Source: Botrimarina mediterranea
GTDB taxonomy: Bacteria; Planctomycetota; Planctomycetia; Pirellulales; Lacipirellulaceae
Assembly: GCF_007753265.1 (NCBI RefSeq)
Contig: NZ_CP036349.1
Coordinates: 3,567,363 to 3,631,362 of the forward strand
Direction: 5' to 3'
DNA: 64,000 bases
Each line of letters opens with the position of its first letter. The first letter of the stretch is position 1. Shown here piece by piece: positions 51,803 through 60,923 of the stretch. The notes below the pieces were generated by a model. That model saw nothing but the letters and a program-made list of their open reading frames with translations, had not been told where the DNA came from and ran no database searches. The position numbers were made by a program, and so were the translations under genes.

Positions 51803-52652
51803 ATCGCCATCCTTTCCGACTTCATGGATAGCGGCGCGAGTCCGTCGGGCTGCGGCCGCAGCCCGTACTCGTGGGGCTATTGATACTAGGCTTGGCCTGA
51901 AACTCGGACTCGACCTCGATCTTGAGAACGAGACGCAAGAATTGATGTGACGACTGGCGCATTTGCTTGCGGCCAGCATGGCGACCTCATCGGCACGCGT
52001 CGGCGCCTTTCTCCTTTACGTCGAGGCTCTTGCTAGTCGCCCTAAGCGCACCCCCCAGGCTTTGTGTTGGGGCGCGCCCTCTTTAAGGAGCCGAGCCAGC
52101 CCAGTGCCACTTGTAGACTAGGCACGAAGTCTGACAAACGACGCTGTCTCGCATGCGTTCCATCAAGCAATGCGGTCTCGGCGCGGCATCCAGTGTCCGT
52201 GACTGGAATTGAGACTCCTGCGTACATCAACGATATGCAAGACGTCGAGGCTTGTGCTGGATCCAACGCGCCGACAAGTTGACATCCTGGCTTCCTTTTA
52301 CGCCCCGCCTTCCGTTGGTGCGTGTTTCGATCGAAGTCCTCTTGGTAAGACCGCGAGACAGTCGCGGCTGACGCCAAGATGCATTTGACCCTCTGCGCAT
52401 CCGCCAGCGCGTTAACCGTCGGTGAATCGCGCTGACGTTGGCTCGTAGCGCAAACTGCGCGGTGCGAAGCGCAGGAGTCAAATATTCCTTCGGCCTTCAC
52501 GATACTCACACGCGGCGTCGCTAGTCTCTGGCCACACACGAGGGGGCGTCTTCCAGTTCCGTTCTGGGAACGCGGCGTCGCCTCCTGAATTCTTCTGATG
52601 TGCTGGTGGCGTTACATCTCCGTTTTCTCACCATTGCCTGGAGACCCGTCTA
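51803..52652. other. 850-bp gene-free region
   Basis: The largest gap in the window. The minus-strand frame 52042-52539 gives a Ser/Arg/Cys-rich sequence with no domain, start site or codon bias, so I do not call it. GGAGACCC at 52640 precedes the next ATG. No repeat of the families listed here was found; a long leader, a small RNA or a decayed gene is possible. Confidence 0.4.
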
Positions 52653-53564
52653 ATGTTGACGCGATGCATGCTTGTGGCGGCTGCTTGTGGATGCAGCCAA
52701 GCGTTTGGAACCGTGATCCTGAACGAAGACTTCGAGGGGCTGGCCCTAGGTCCGAACGTCGAAGAGACGCAAGACGACGACCCTCTTTATCCCTTGGGAA
52801 CCCCCGGTCTGTGGACTGCTACTCCTCCGACCGACTGGACCATCGACAAGAGCGGCGTCCCCGGTTTCGGTGGCACATTCGATGAAGAGAACAACCTCAT
52901 CCGTGAGAACGACGGCGTTGACGAGTGGGAAGGATGGTCGTTCGCCCGGAAGGACTTCTTTACGGCCGAAGGGCAGTCACGTGAATTCTTCACTCGAGGT
53001 CAAGGCACCGTCGCTGTCGCCGACCCCGATGAGTTCGACGACGCAGCCCCCGGCATCCCCGGCGCCGGCGGTCAGTACTACGAGACCAAGATGTCGACTC
53101 CGTTTGTCGATTTCACCGGGATCGAGGGGAGCAAGCTGGTAATCGAGTTTGACAGCTCTTTCCGCGGTGAAGGCTCGGGCGACGAAGGTGACGATCACCA
53201 GACAGCGGTCCTAACCGCGAGCTTCGGCTTCGGATTCTTGGGCGATGTCGAAGTTTTCCGGTGGGCTCCTAACGAGATCAACCCGGTCACCGGCCTCGCG
53301 GACCCCGGTTACCAGCCCGGCATCACATCGGGCGACCCGACCGTGAATCCGTTCCTCGACATGCACGTCTTCGCCGTCGTGGACCTGCCCGCCGGCATTA
53401 CCGGGTCGGGTCTTGAGAACGTCCAGGTCAACTTTGGCATGGAGACAGCGCGCAACGATTGGTGGTGGGCTGTTGACAACGTCAAGTTGTCGATCGTTCC
53501 CGAGCCGGCGTCGTTCGCAATGGTCGCTCTGGGCCTCGCTGGTTTGGCTACCCGCCGTCGTTGA
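52653..53564 (+). CDS. PEP-CTERM protein with jelly-roll module
   Basis: 303 residues. Signal peptide (MLTRCMLVAAACGCSQAFG). The mature part is one copy of the shared module: LNEDFEGLALGPNVEET, WTIDKSGVPGFG, DEWEGWSFARKDFF, GQGTVAVADPDEFDD, ending NDWWWAVDNVKLS. It stops with VPEPASFAMVALGLAGLATRRR, a complete PEP-CTERM signal. No dockerin loop. The WWWAVDN ending recalls MAM/cleaved-adhesin-like sandwich domains, so binding of polysaccharide or cell surface is possible. ATG 52653, GGAG 13-15 nt upstream. Confidence 0.82.
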   Translation: MLTRCMLVAAACGCSQAFGTVILNEDFEGLALGPNVEETQDDDPLYPLGTPGLWTATPPTDWTIDKSGVPGFGGTFDEENNLIRENDGVDEWEGWSFARKDFFTAEGQSREFFTRGQGTVAVADPDEFDDAAPGIPGAGGQYYETKMSTPFVDFTGIEGSKLVIEFDSSFRGEGSGDEGDDHQTAVLTASFGFGFLGDVEVFRWAPNEINPVTGLADPGYQPGITSGDPTVNPFLDMHVFAVVDLPAGITGSGLENVQVNFGMETARNDWWWAVDNVKLSIVPEPASFAMVALGLAGLATRRR

Positions 53565-53715
53565 TCGCGGCAACTTCTGTTCTGTGGGGCTGGTGCAATC
53601 CGTGATGGCGTCCTGCCGCCAGCAATGGCGGCGGGACGCGTCGCGGAGCGCAGCCTCGATCACTGGAATGTCGCAGGCAAGCCAAACCATGAACCGTATT
53701 GGAAGCCCGCAGCCG

Positions 53716-55146
53716 ATGGACTACTTCCTGATGAAACGTCTTCGATTAATTCTCGCTGCCCTTCTGGGAGGTTGTTCGCTCGCAGGCGACGTCCAGGCCA
53801 AATCAATCGGCATTAATTTCGTCGGCGGCCCTCACGGGGGCGGCGTCAATGGTCGCGACGGATCGCTTGTTACCGGCGTCGCCGGCGTCGTGCCGCAGTC
53901 TGGCTGGAACAACGTGGCTCCCTGGTCCGAAGACCGCTCGGCGCCGGGATTGCCTCCTGATGACCCTGATGTCGATGGCTCTGCATTCGACCTTCTCGAC
54001 GACGCCGGCGGGGTGACGACCGCCGACATCAGTTGGTTCTCCGACAACACCTACTATGCCGACAACGACGCCAACCTCACGAACGAAGACACCCGGTTGA
54101 TGGATGGCTATATCGACATCGGCGGTAACGCCGAGCGTCGCAAGCTTCAAGTGACTCTTACCGAAGTCCCCTACGAGCGCTACGACCTCTACGTCTACGT
54201 GGGTTCCGACGGCGACAACCGCTTGGCTGGCGTCTCGCTGAATAGCGGGCCGCAGACTTTCTTCCTCGCCAACACGGGGCGTGGCTCTTTCCTTGGTCCC
54301 GCCGACTACAAGCAGGCCACTGCAATCACTCAAGAGGCAGCGGTCCCGTCCAACTATCTCTATTACCCCAGCCTCGACGTCACCACAGCGGCGATCGAAC
54401 TGGAAGGAATTGCCGGCAACGCCGGCATCCACGCGATTCAGGTAGTCGATCGCAGCGACCTTTTTCTCCTGGAGATCGACTCGCTGACAGGCGAAGCCTG
54501 GATCGTCGGCAAAGGGCTGGACGAGTCCTTGATGTCGGCCTACCAGATTGCGAGTTCGGAGGGTTCGCTGCTGCCAGACCAACTGCGTTCCCTCAGCAGT
54601 CAACGGCTCGACGAGGTAGACGGCCCCGCCGACGCCGACACGATTGCCGGCAACTCCGAAGGAGAGCGTTGGGAGGTCTTCGAAGCCTCGGCAACAGCAA
54701 TAACGGAGGCACGCCTCTTCGGCGCCTCGGCAATTGACGAGACGGTCATCTTGTCACTCGGCAAGATCTACGACACTGCCTTCGGCGTCGATCCGTCGCT
54801 GAGCTTCTCGTACGCACTAGCAACCGGTCCCCCACTCAATGGCATCGTGCGATTCATCGAGTCGCCGCTGCCTGGCGATTACGACCGCGACGGAAACGTC
54901 GACCAGGACGACTACGAGGTGTGGAGGGCGAGCTACGGCGCCTCTGGCCCCGACCTACTTGCTGACGGAGCGCGTAGCGGCCGCGTCGACGCCGCGGACT
55001 ACACCGTCTGGCGGGACGCTTACGCGGCCGCGTCGCTAGCCATCCCGACTCCAGAGCCTTCGTCCGTAGTGACGTGCATGATCACCGTCACCGTCGGCGC
55101 TTCAATGAGGCGTCGCGATCGACAAGCCCCCATGAGGTTTCAGTGA
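53716..55146 (+). CDS. PEP-CTERM protein with dockerin loops
   Basis: 476 residues from ATG 53716 (GGAAG 10 nt upstream; other ATGs at 53689 and 53731). Signal peptide MKRLRLILAALLGGCSLAG. Residues 30-240 form a beta-rich passenger not recognised (GINFVGGPHGGGVNGRDG, YERYDLYVYVGSDGDNR, PTFFL-type strands). Then the shared 'LLEIDSLTGEAWIV ... AYQIASSEGSL' module (about 250-380), a dockerin-like pair (DYDRDGNVDQDDYEVW, GRVDAADYTVW) and the tail TPEPSSVVTCMITVTVGAS with RRR. Surface exposure is inferred. Confidence 0.78.
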   Translation: MDYFLMKRLRLILAALLGGCSLAGDVQAKSIGINFVGGPHGGGVNGRDGSLVTGVAGVVPQSGWNNVAPWSEDRSAPGLPPDDPDVDGSAFDLLDDAGGVTTADISWFSDNTYYADNDANLTNEDTRLMDGYIDIGGNAERRKLQVTLTEVPYERYDLYVYVGSDGDNRLAGVSLNSGPQTFFLANTGRGSFLGPADYKQATAITQEAAVPSNYLYYPSLDVTTAAIELEGIAGNAGIHAIQVVDRSDLFLLEIDSLTGEAWIVGKGLDESLMSAYQIASSEGSLLPDQLRSLSSQRLDEVDGPADADTIAGNSEGERWEVFEASATAITEARLFGASAIDETVILSLGKIYDTAFGVDPSLSFSYALATGPPLNGIVRFIESPLPGDYDRDGNVDQDDYEVWRASYGASGPDLLADGARSGRVDAADYTVWRDAYAAASLAIPTPEPSSVVTCMITVTVGASMRRRDRQAPMRFQ

Positions 55147-55326
55147 ACACGTCACCCGATGTGCGCTGCGCCTCGTATCCGAGTTTCCCGTTCGACAAGT
55201 AACCTCCGGGCGTCGCTTCTACGGCATCCGTGGCCCGTTCGCTAAAGCGTTGTGAATCGATTCGTGCTTAACCGGGCACTGCCCGCCGCTCCCGCGGCCT
55301 CCCTTCCCCCCTCTCGACGAACTTCC

Positions 55327-56868
55327 ATGAAGAACAGGACCTTCAGTCTCGTTGTTCTTGCGATGATGTTGCTTACGCCAACGGCGAGTGTCGTCGCCCA
55401 GGCGCCGATCCGCATCTTCGCAGAAAACTTCGACACGCTCGCCCTCGACCCTAACCTCGACGAAGGCTACGCAGACCCGACCGCCTTCACGCACACGGCG
55501 CCTGCTGGTTGGACGATCGACAACTCCGACCTCAACGCCAACATTCCCGCGGTCGATCCGGTAACGGGCGCGCCGCTGGGCGTCCGTGAGTGGCGTGGCT
55601 GGTCGTTCGTTGACCCGACCTTCTGGATCGGCGCCGACAACCAGGGGCGAGATCGCTTCACTCGCGCTACTGGCGTGATCGCTGTCGCGGACCCCGACGA
55701 GTTCGACGATCTGAGCGATCCGCTGAACTCCGAGGACGCCGCGGGGGGGGTCTTCTACAAGACGAAGCTCAGCACGCCGTCGATCAGTATCGCGTCGATC
55801 CCCGCAAACCAAAACATCTACGTCACGTTCGACAGCAGCTGGCTCGGCGAGACCGGCGACGAAGTTGGCGAGAACCAGACCTCGACCGTCTCCGTCGGCG
55901 GCGTGGAACGCCTGCGCTGGGAGGCCAGTCCGTTCCTACTTAACAGTGATTTGACGCGCTCGGAGACAGCCAACCCCAACTACCGGGCGGGCGCTGTGAC
56001 CGGCGACGCGGCGAATCCTGTTACGGGCGAGAACTACAACGAGCGGATCGTCCTGACGATTCCTCGTTCGGAGATTGCGGGGAACAGCTTCGCGATCGAT
56101 TTCCAGATGGATAACGCGCTCAACGACTGGTGGTGGGCGATCGACAATATCCAGGTTTTCGCCGGCACCCAGGCGCCTTCCACTGAGTTCGGCCTTAAAG
56201 CGGTCGTCAACCGTGACACCGGTGAGCTAACCCTCGTCAACAACTCCGATCAGACAACGGCAATCCGCGGCTACACCGTGACGTCGCAAGAAGGATCGCT
56301 CGTGGCGGACGACTACACGCCGCTGGCCGACTCACAGAGCGGTTGGGTTCAGCTGAGCACGGCTTCTTCGAAGACGGACGTCAGCGAGGGCCTTGCCAGC
56401 GGAACCTTCAACGTCGCCCCGGGCGCGGAAATCTCACTGGGCGCGGTTTGGCTGCAAAACCCCGATGAGATCGGCGACCTTTCGTTCCAGTACCTCGACC
56501 TCGGCGGCGTGCTCGTGAACTCGCCGGTGGAGTTTGTCGGCAACGACGGTTCGGCGTTCCCGTTCGGCGATCTCGACTTCGACGGAGATGTGGATGTCGC
56601 CGACTGGACAGAGTTCAAGGCGGATATCCCAAGCACACTCGCGGGTCTCAGCACCCCCGAGCTGTATCGTCAGTCGGACCTGACAGGAGATGGCGTCCAC
56701 GACCTGCGTGACATCGTCCGCTTCCGTCAAGCCTACGACGCCTTTAACGGCGCGGGCGCGTTCGCCCAGATCGGCACGGTGCCCGAGCCCTCGGCCCTAG
56801 CATCCGCTGGAGCCGTGGCAGTCGTCGCAACGTTCATCCGCCGTCGAAAGGAGTCCGTCTGTGGTTAA
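55327..56868 (+). CDS. PEP-CTERM protein with jelly-roll and dockerin loops
   Basis: 513 residues from ATG 55327 (signal MKNRTFSLVVLAMMLLTPTASVVAQ); a GTG at 55252 is possible. Residues about 28-285 are the shared jelly-roll module (FAENFDTLALDPNLDEGYAD, WTIDNSD, EWRGWSFVDPTFW, GVIAVADPDEFDD, NDWWWAIDNIQV). Then the module 'AVVNRDTGELTLVNN ... GYTVTSQEGSL', dockerin-like DLDFDGDVDVADW and DLTGDGVHDLRD, and VPEPSALASAGAVAVVATFI with RRRK. The stop overlaps the next start by 8 nt, with AAAGGAG in the last codons, so the next gene is translationally coupled. Confidence 0.82.
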   Translation: MKNRTFSLVVLAMMLLTPTASVVAQAPIRIFAENFDTLALDPNLDEGYADPTAFTHTAPAGWTIDNSDLNANIPAVDPVTGAPLGVREWRGWSFVDPTFWIGADNQGRDRFTRATGVIAVADPDEFDDLSDPLNSEDAAGGVFYKTKLSTPSISIASIPANQNIYVTFDSSWLGETGDEVGENQTSTVSVGGVERLRWEASPFLLNSDLTRSETANPNYRAGAVTGDAANPVTGENYNERIVLTIPRSEIAGNSFAIDFQMDNALNDWWWAIDNIQVFAGTQAPSTEFGLKAVVNRDTGELTLVNNSDQTTAIRGYTVTSQEGSLVADDYTPLADSQSGWVQLSTASSKTDVSEGLASGTFNVAPGAEISLGAVWLQNPDEIGDLSFQYLDLGGVLVNSPVEFVGNDGSAFPFGDLDFDGDVDVADWTEFKADIPSTLAGLSTPELYRQSDLTGDGVHDLRDIVRFRQAYDAFNGAGAFAQIGTVPEPSALASAGAVAVVATFIRRRKESVCG

Positions 56869-59611
56869 GATCATTTCGAAACTGCGTACAGGTGCGTCAC
56901 TTGTTGCATTGCTGATGACTCTGTGTGTCAGTAGCGCTGACGCTGTCGTTCTCATCGATGAGAACTTTGACGGATTGCCGTTCGGTCCGACGGAGGAGCG
57001 AGAAGCAACCACCGAACTCGGCATGGGGAACGTCTGGACAAAGACCGCTCCCGTTGGTTGGACGATTGACGACTCGCAAATGCCCGGGACGCTCGGCGGC
57101 CCGGACGATGGAACTCGCGAGTACTACGGCTGGAACTTCATGCATGCTGACTTGTTCGTCGCTCCCGGGCAGGACCGCGAGCAGTTCACGCTTGCCACGG
57201 GCGGCGTTGCCGTCGCCGACCCCGACGAATGGGACGACGGAGATAACCCCGACGCGCTCTTCAACTCGTTCCTGAAGACACCGACCGTTCAACTCAACGG
57301 AGCGCGTGCCCTAAATATCCGCTTCGACTCGAGTTGGAGGCCTGAAGGGTTCGACGACCTCGGCGGGATCAATAACCAAACCGCAACCATCGGCGCGAGC
57401 TTTGACGTCGGCGGTGGTCAGGCGACGTTGGAGGCTTTGCGTTGGGACTCGGACCCTGCCGGTCCCTTCTTTAAGAACGACGCCACCAATGAGCAGGTGT
57501 CGATCTCTCTGATTGCTCCAGCCGGGGCGACCTCGGTCAGCCTCGATTTCGGGATGACCCAGGCCTACAACGACTGGTGGTGGGCGATCGACAACCTCGT
57601 TGTGGAGACGTTCAATCCCGTCGCGCTCGAAGTCGATGTCGCTACTGGAGAAGCTCGAATCATCGGCACACCCGATGCGGCGGTCGAGCGCGAGATGTTC
57701 AGCTACCAGATTTCGAGCGCCGCTAGTTCTTTGAACTCGGTCGCTTGGGAAGCGGGCAATCTCGACGCCCAGGGCGTCGGGTCGGGTTCGGGTCCCGGCG
57801 ACTTCAATCTCGATGGCGTCGTTGACGCCGCCGACTACACCGTCTGGCGGGACGGCGACGCGTCCACCACCGGCCCCGCGGGTTACGCCCTGTGGGCTGC
57901 GAACTATGGCGCCGAGTATGGCGGCGCCGGGTCTGATTGGGACACGGTCATCAGCCAGAGCAGTCTGCTGAGCGAAGCCGTTCTGATCGGCTCCGAACTG
58001 CTCGACGAGAACTTCTCGGTCTCGCTCGGCAACGCCTTCCTGGTGGGTGGCGTGGAAGACCTGATATTCGAGTATGCCGGCCCCGACGGGACGGTGACAG
58101 AAGGCCTCGTGGTCTACATCAACCCCGCCGAGTCGAGCGGAATTAGCGTTCCTGAACCAACTACCTGGAGCCTTGGAGTCATCATCATGGGTCTGATTTT
58201 CGGCACGAAACGCAGGGGCTTTCAGCGGCCCGCCCGTCAAGCGATCGCTCTCGGCTGCCTCGTCGCACTGAACGTGGCCCCCGCGGCGGAAGCGGCGTAC
58301 ACGCCCGACCGCGACTATCGACTAGGGGAGAACGACACGCTCGCAAACGGCCCGGCAACCATCGGAACGCGGGTCAAGCAGAATGGCGCCGGGGACGCCA
58401 ACGACTCGGCGGGGGTTCCCAACTCGGCGGGTGGCAATAACGAGGTGATCACCCTCGTGCCAGTCGTCGGCAATGGCCCTATTTACCGCGACTTGAGCAG
58501 TGGACCGCTCGCCCGCCCGTTCGCCGGCGCCGGTGAGATAGGTCTTGAGTTCTCAGCGACAGGCGCCGACACGCTGCGTGCTGAGCCGCTGGGCTCGCCT
58601 GGCGAGTCAGTTTCGTCTTCGTCGGCGACGTCCAGCATTTACGCGTCTGGCGTCGGCCCCTACGACTACGAGGGCGTCACCAATCGTGGCATGCAGTTCT
58701 GGACCCGCCCGTCGCGCGTCAACACCAACCAAGTCATCGTCTACGACACCGACCAGCACGTCGTCGGCATCTCGTCCAATGGTCGGTGGTTCATGCAGTA
58801 CGACTACGCCCGCGCCCCGGGTCGGACCATCTTTGGCGCTGTCGATGACAAAGTCGTCGATACGTCGGTTCCGGAGAGCTTGGCGCAAGCCAACCAGTGG
58901 TACCACGTGATGCTCGTGCGCCCCTACGGCGCCTTCCGCAAGGTTGAAGACCCCGTCGATCCTAGCGATCCGCCAACCTTTGACGGCGACGTCAGCAATG
59001 GACCCAACGGCGGCGCTCGGCTCTACATCAACGGCGTCGCTGTAGCGGCTGAAGGGGGCGGCTTTGACACCTCGCTTTCCTACAACTTTGGCACCGGCCA
59101 GTTCCGTGGCGACTCGGTCCTCTACGTCGGCGGTTTCGGCCCGACTTCCGCGACCGGGGCGTTCCAAGGCATTCAGCAGCCCTTCCAAGGGATCGTCGAT
59201 GATCTCGAGATGTTCGTCACGGGGACATCCTTCAACGGCACGGAGTGGGGCAACTTCGATCTCGCCGCCGACAACGGCTTCATCGCCAACACGCTGGCTG
59301 GGAAGGGCGCTGCGGACCTCAATCTCGACGGCTTCGAGGATGTCAACGACGTCAACGCGTTCGTTGCCGGGTGGCTCTCCGAGAACACGGTCAACGGGTT
59401 TGTCGTGGGCGACCTCCGCTCGCGCGCCAACGGCGACGTGAACTTCGATGGTCGGGTCGACCTTCTCGATTGGCGTGAAATCAACCTGGCTAGCCCGGCA
59501 ACGGGAACCATGATCGGCCAAGCCCTCGGCTTCATCACGATCCCCGAACCGACGACGACGGCTCTCTTGGCCTTTGGCGTCATGGGCCTGTTGCCGCGTC
59601 AGCGCAAGTAA
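56861..59611 (+). CDS. Two-passenger PEP-CTERM protein: jelly-roll/dockerin module plus LamG module
   Basis: 916 residues, GTG start with AAAGGAG 7 nt upstream inside the previous gene. Signal near 1-26. Module 1: jelly-roll (LIDENFDGLPFGPTEE, GWNFMHADLF, VAVADPDEWDD, NDWWWAIDNLVV), the 'GEARIIG ... SYQISSAASSL' module with a dockerin loop inside (DFNLDGVVDAADYTVW), PEP-CTERM at residue 430 (VPEPTTWSLGVIIMGLIFG, KRR). Directly after: signal-like QAIALGCLVALNVAPAAEA, then a LamG-type sandwich about 620-860 (NRGMQFWTRPSRVNTNQV, WYHVMLVRPYGA, ARLYINGVAVAAEG), dockerin-like DLNLDGFEDVNDV and DVNFDGRVDLLDW, final PEP-CTERM at residue 894 (IPEPTTTALLAFGVMGLL, RQRK). An ATG at 58187 with GGAG 9 nt upstream could restart translation just before the second signal. 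Confidence 0.83.
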   Translation: MVKIISKLRTGASLVALLMTLCVSSADAVVLIDENFDGLPFGPTEEREATTELGMGNVWTKTAPVGWTIDDSQMPGTLGGPDDGTREYYGWNFMHADLFVAPGQDREQFTLATGGVAVADPDEWDDGDNPDALFNSFLKTPTVQLNGARALNIRFDSSWRPEGFDDLGGINNQTATIGASFDVGGGQATLEALRWDSDPAGPFFKNDATNEQVSISLIAPAGATSVSLDFGMTQAYNDWWWAIDNLVVETFNPVALEVDVATGEARIIGTPDAAVEREMFSYQISSAASSLNSVAWEAGNLDAQGVGSGSGPGDFNLDGVVDAADYTVWRDGDASTTGPAGYALWAANYGAEYGGAGSDWDTVISQSSLLSEAVLIGSELLDENFSVSLGNAFLVGGVEDLIFEYAGPDGTVTEGLVVYINPAESSGISVPEPTTWSLGVIIMGLIFGTKRRGFQRPARQAIALGCLVALNVAPAAEAAYTPDRDYRLGENDTLANGPATIGTRVKQNGAGDANDSAGVPNSAGGNNEVITLVPVVGNGPIYRDLSSGPLARPFAGAGEIGLEFSATGADTLRAEPLGSPGESVSSSSATSSIYASGVGPYDYEGVTNRGMQFWTRPSRVNTNQVIVYDTDQHVVGISSNGRWFMQYDYARAPGRTIFGAVDDKVVDTSVPESLAQANQWYHVMLVRPYGAFRKVEDPVDPSDPPTFDGDVSNGPNGGARLYINGVAVAAEGGGFDTSLSYNFGTGQFRGDSVLYVGGFGPTSATGAFQGIQQPFQGIVDDLEMFVTGTSFNGTEWGNFDLAADNGFIANTLAGKGAADLNLDGFEDVNDVNAFVAGWLSENTVNGFVVGDLRSRANGDVNFDGRVDLLDWREINLASPATGTMIGQALGFITIPEPTTTALLAFGVMGLLPRQRK

Positions 59612-59627
59612 GCGACTGTTGAATCCC

Positions 59628-59662
59628 AGGCGGGGCGGCGAGGCCAACAACCCGCCCCGCCT
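59628..59662 (+). terminator. Possible transcript-end hairpin
   Basis: Perfect 11-bp stem AGGCGGGGCGG (59628-59638) with its complement at 59652-59662, 13-nt loop, after the stop of the two-passenger gene. No strong T-tract, so factor-independent termination is uncertain. Confidence 0.5.
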
Positions 59663-59733
59663 GTTTGCTCAATCGTTTGCGATCCGGCAGTGGACAAGCC
59701 GGCGCACCCACCCCACTCAACGGAGCGAATCAG

Positions 59734-60831
59734 ATGCGGAAAGACACCGCAACACGGAATGGCGAACTGAAGCTGGCGGCAGGCTTCACCCTGGTCGAGC
59801 TGTTGGTGGTCATTGCAATCATTGGCATCCTTGTCGCGCTCTTGCTGCCCGCCGTCCAGGCCGCGCGCGAATCGGCTCGACGATCGACGTGCAAGAATAA
59901 CTTGCACCAACTCGGACTGGCGTTCCATATGCACCACGACACCTTCGGCTACCTCCCGCCCGGAGCGGTCACGGCAGAAGGGTCGATGTGGTCTTACTAC
60001 ATCATGCCGTTTATCGAGGAGAGCGGCCTCCAGCAGACGATGTCCATCGGCGAGAACAGCTCGGGCAACTTCCAGTGGGCGTCTCCGCAGCCGTACAGCA
60101 ATTCAGAGTCGATCTACCAGCAGGACAACTTCAAGAATATCCGGGCGGCGGAGACTCTCGTGCCGGTGTTTCGGTGCCCGTCTCTGGGGCTTCCCGAGGC
60201 GATTCACGACGTTTCGTTTGACGGTTGGCACGTGATGGCCCGGGTGCCAGGGTCGTATCTGGGAAGCGCGTCGGGCATCGTGCAGAACGCCCACCTCGCC
60301 CTCGCCCCGGCACCCGGCGGCCCGTCGGGTGATCACCGCATGGCAGGCCTTGACGGAGTCCTCTACTCCTTCAGCAAGACGAAGTTCTCCAAAGTCACCG
60401 ACGGTCTGTCGAAGACGTTGCTAGTCGGCGAAGGGTACTTCGATGTCAACGCCGCGACGGCCAAAGCCGAGCAGCAAGAGCCGGAAGGGGGCAACTGGAA
60501 AGACATCTGGTACTTCGGCAGCGACGACTTCGACACCTCGCGCGGCGGTCGCGAAGGCCAGGACCTTACCGAGGCTCTCGGCTCGACGGCGGTGGCGATC
60601 AATTTCCAAAACCAGTTCATCACGAAGAACCAAGACTACTGTGCGTCGCCGACCACCGACGTGTGTCAACAGGTGCAGCTTTGCTACGGCAGCGCCCACC
60701 CCGGCGGCGCTCAGATTCTCCGCTGCGACGCCTCGGTCGATTCCGTCGAGGAGGGCATTGAGGCCGAAGTTTGGCGTGACCTCGCCACCCGCGCCGGTCA
60801 AATTCCCGAATCGCTAGGCGGTCGCCGTTGA
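59734..60831 (+). CDS. DUF1559-domain pilin-like protein
   Basis: 365 residues from ATG 59734 with GGAG 9 nt upstream. The N-terminal [20 protein letters not shown] with ARESARR is a type IV pilin/pseudopilin prepilin motif; prepilin peptidase would cut before Phe. The remaining DUF1559 domain has [20 protein letters not shown] and [14 protein letters not shown], typical of the very expanded planctomycete family. The usual H-x9-DG motif near the C-terminus is changed to [13 protein letters not shown]. The role of DUF1559 proteins is unknown; they may form surface or secretion pseudopili. It stands in the middle of the surface-protein cluster. Confidence 0.9.
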   Translation: MRKDTATRNGELKLAAGFTLVELLVVIAIIGILVALLLPAVQAARESARRSTCKNNLHQLGLAFHMHHDTFGYLPPGAVTAEGSMWSYYIMPFIEESGLQQTMSIGENSSGNFQWASPQPYSNSESIYQQDNFKNIRAAETLVPVFRCPSLGLPEAIHDVSFDGWHVMARVPGSYLGSASGIVQNAHLALAPAPGGPSGDHRMAGLDGVLYSFSKTKFSKVTDGLSKTLLVGEGYFDVNAATAKAEQQEPEGGNWKDIWYFGSDDFDTSRGGREGQDLTEALGSTAVAINFQNQFITKNQDYCASPTTDVCQQVQLCYGSAHPGGAQILRCDASVDSVEEGIEAEVWRDLATRAGQIPESLGGRR

Positions 60832-60923
60832 ACGGGCGTTGCGTGCGTTCTCCTGGTTACGGCGTGCGATCCGGTCAACGATCGCAGTACTCCTACAACA
60901 ATCGGCGATCGGCGCGGCTATCA

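Noticed and set aside
52042-52539. 165-codon minus-strand frame in the 850-bp gap
   Set aside because: No ribosome site, domain or protein-like composition; kept as gap.
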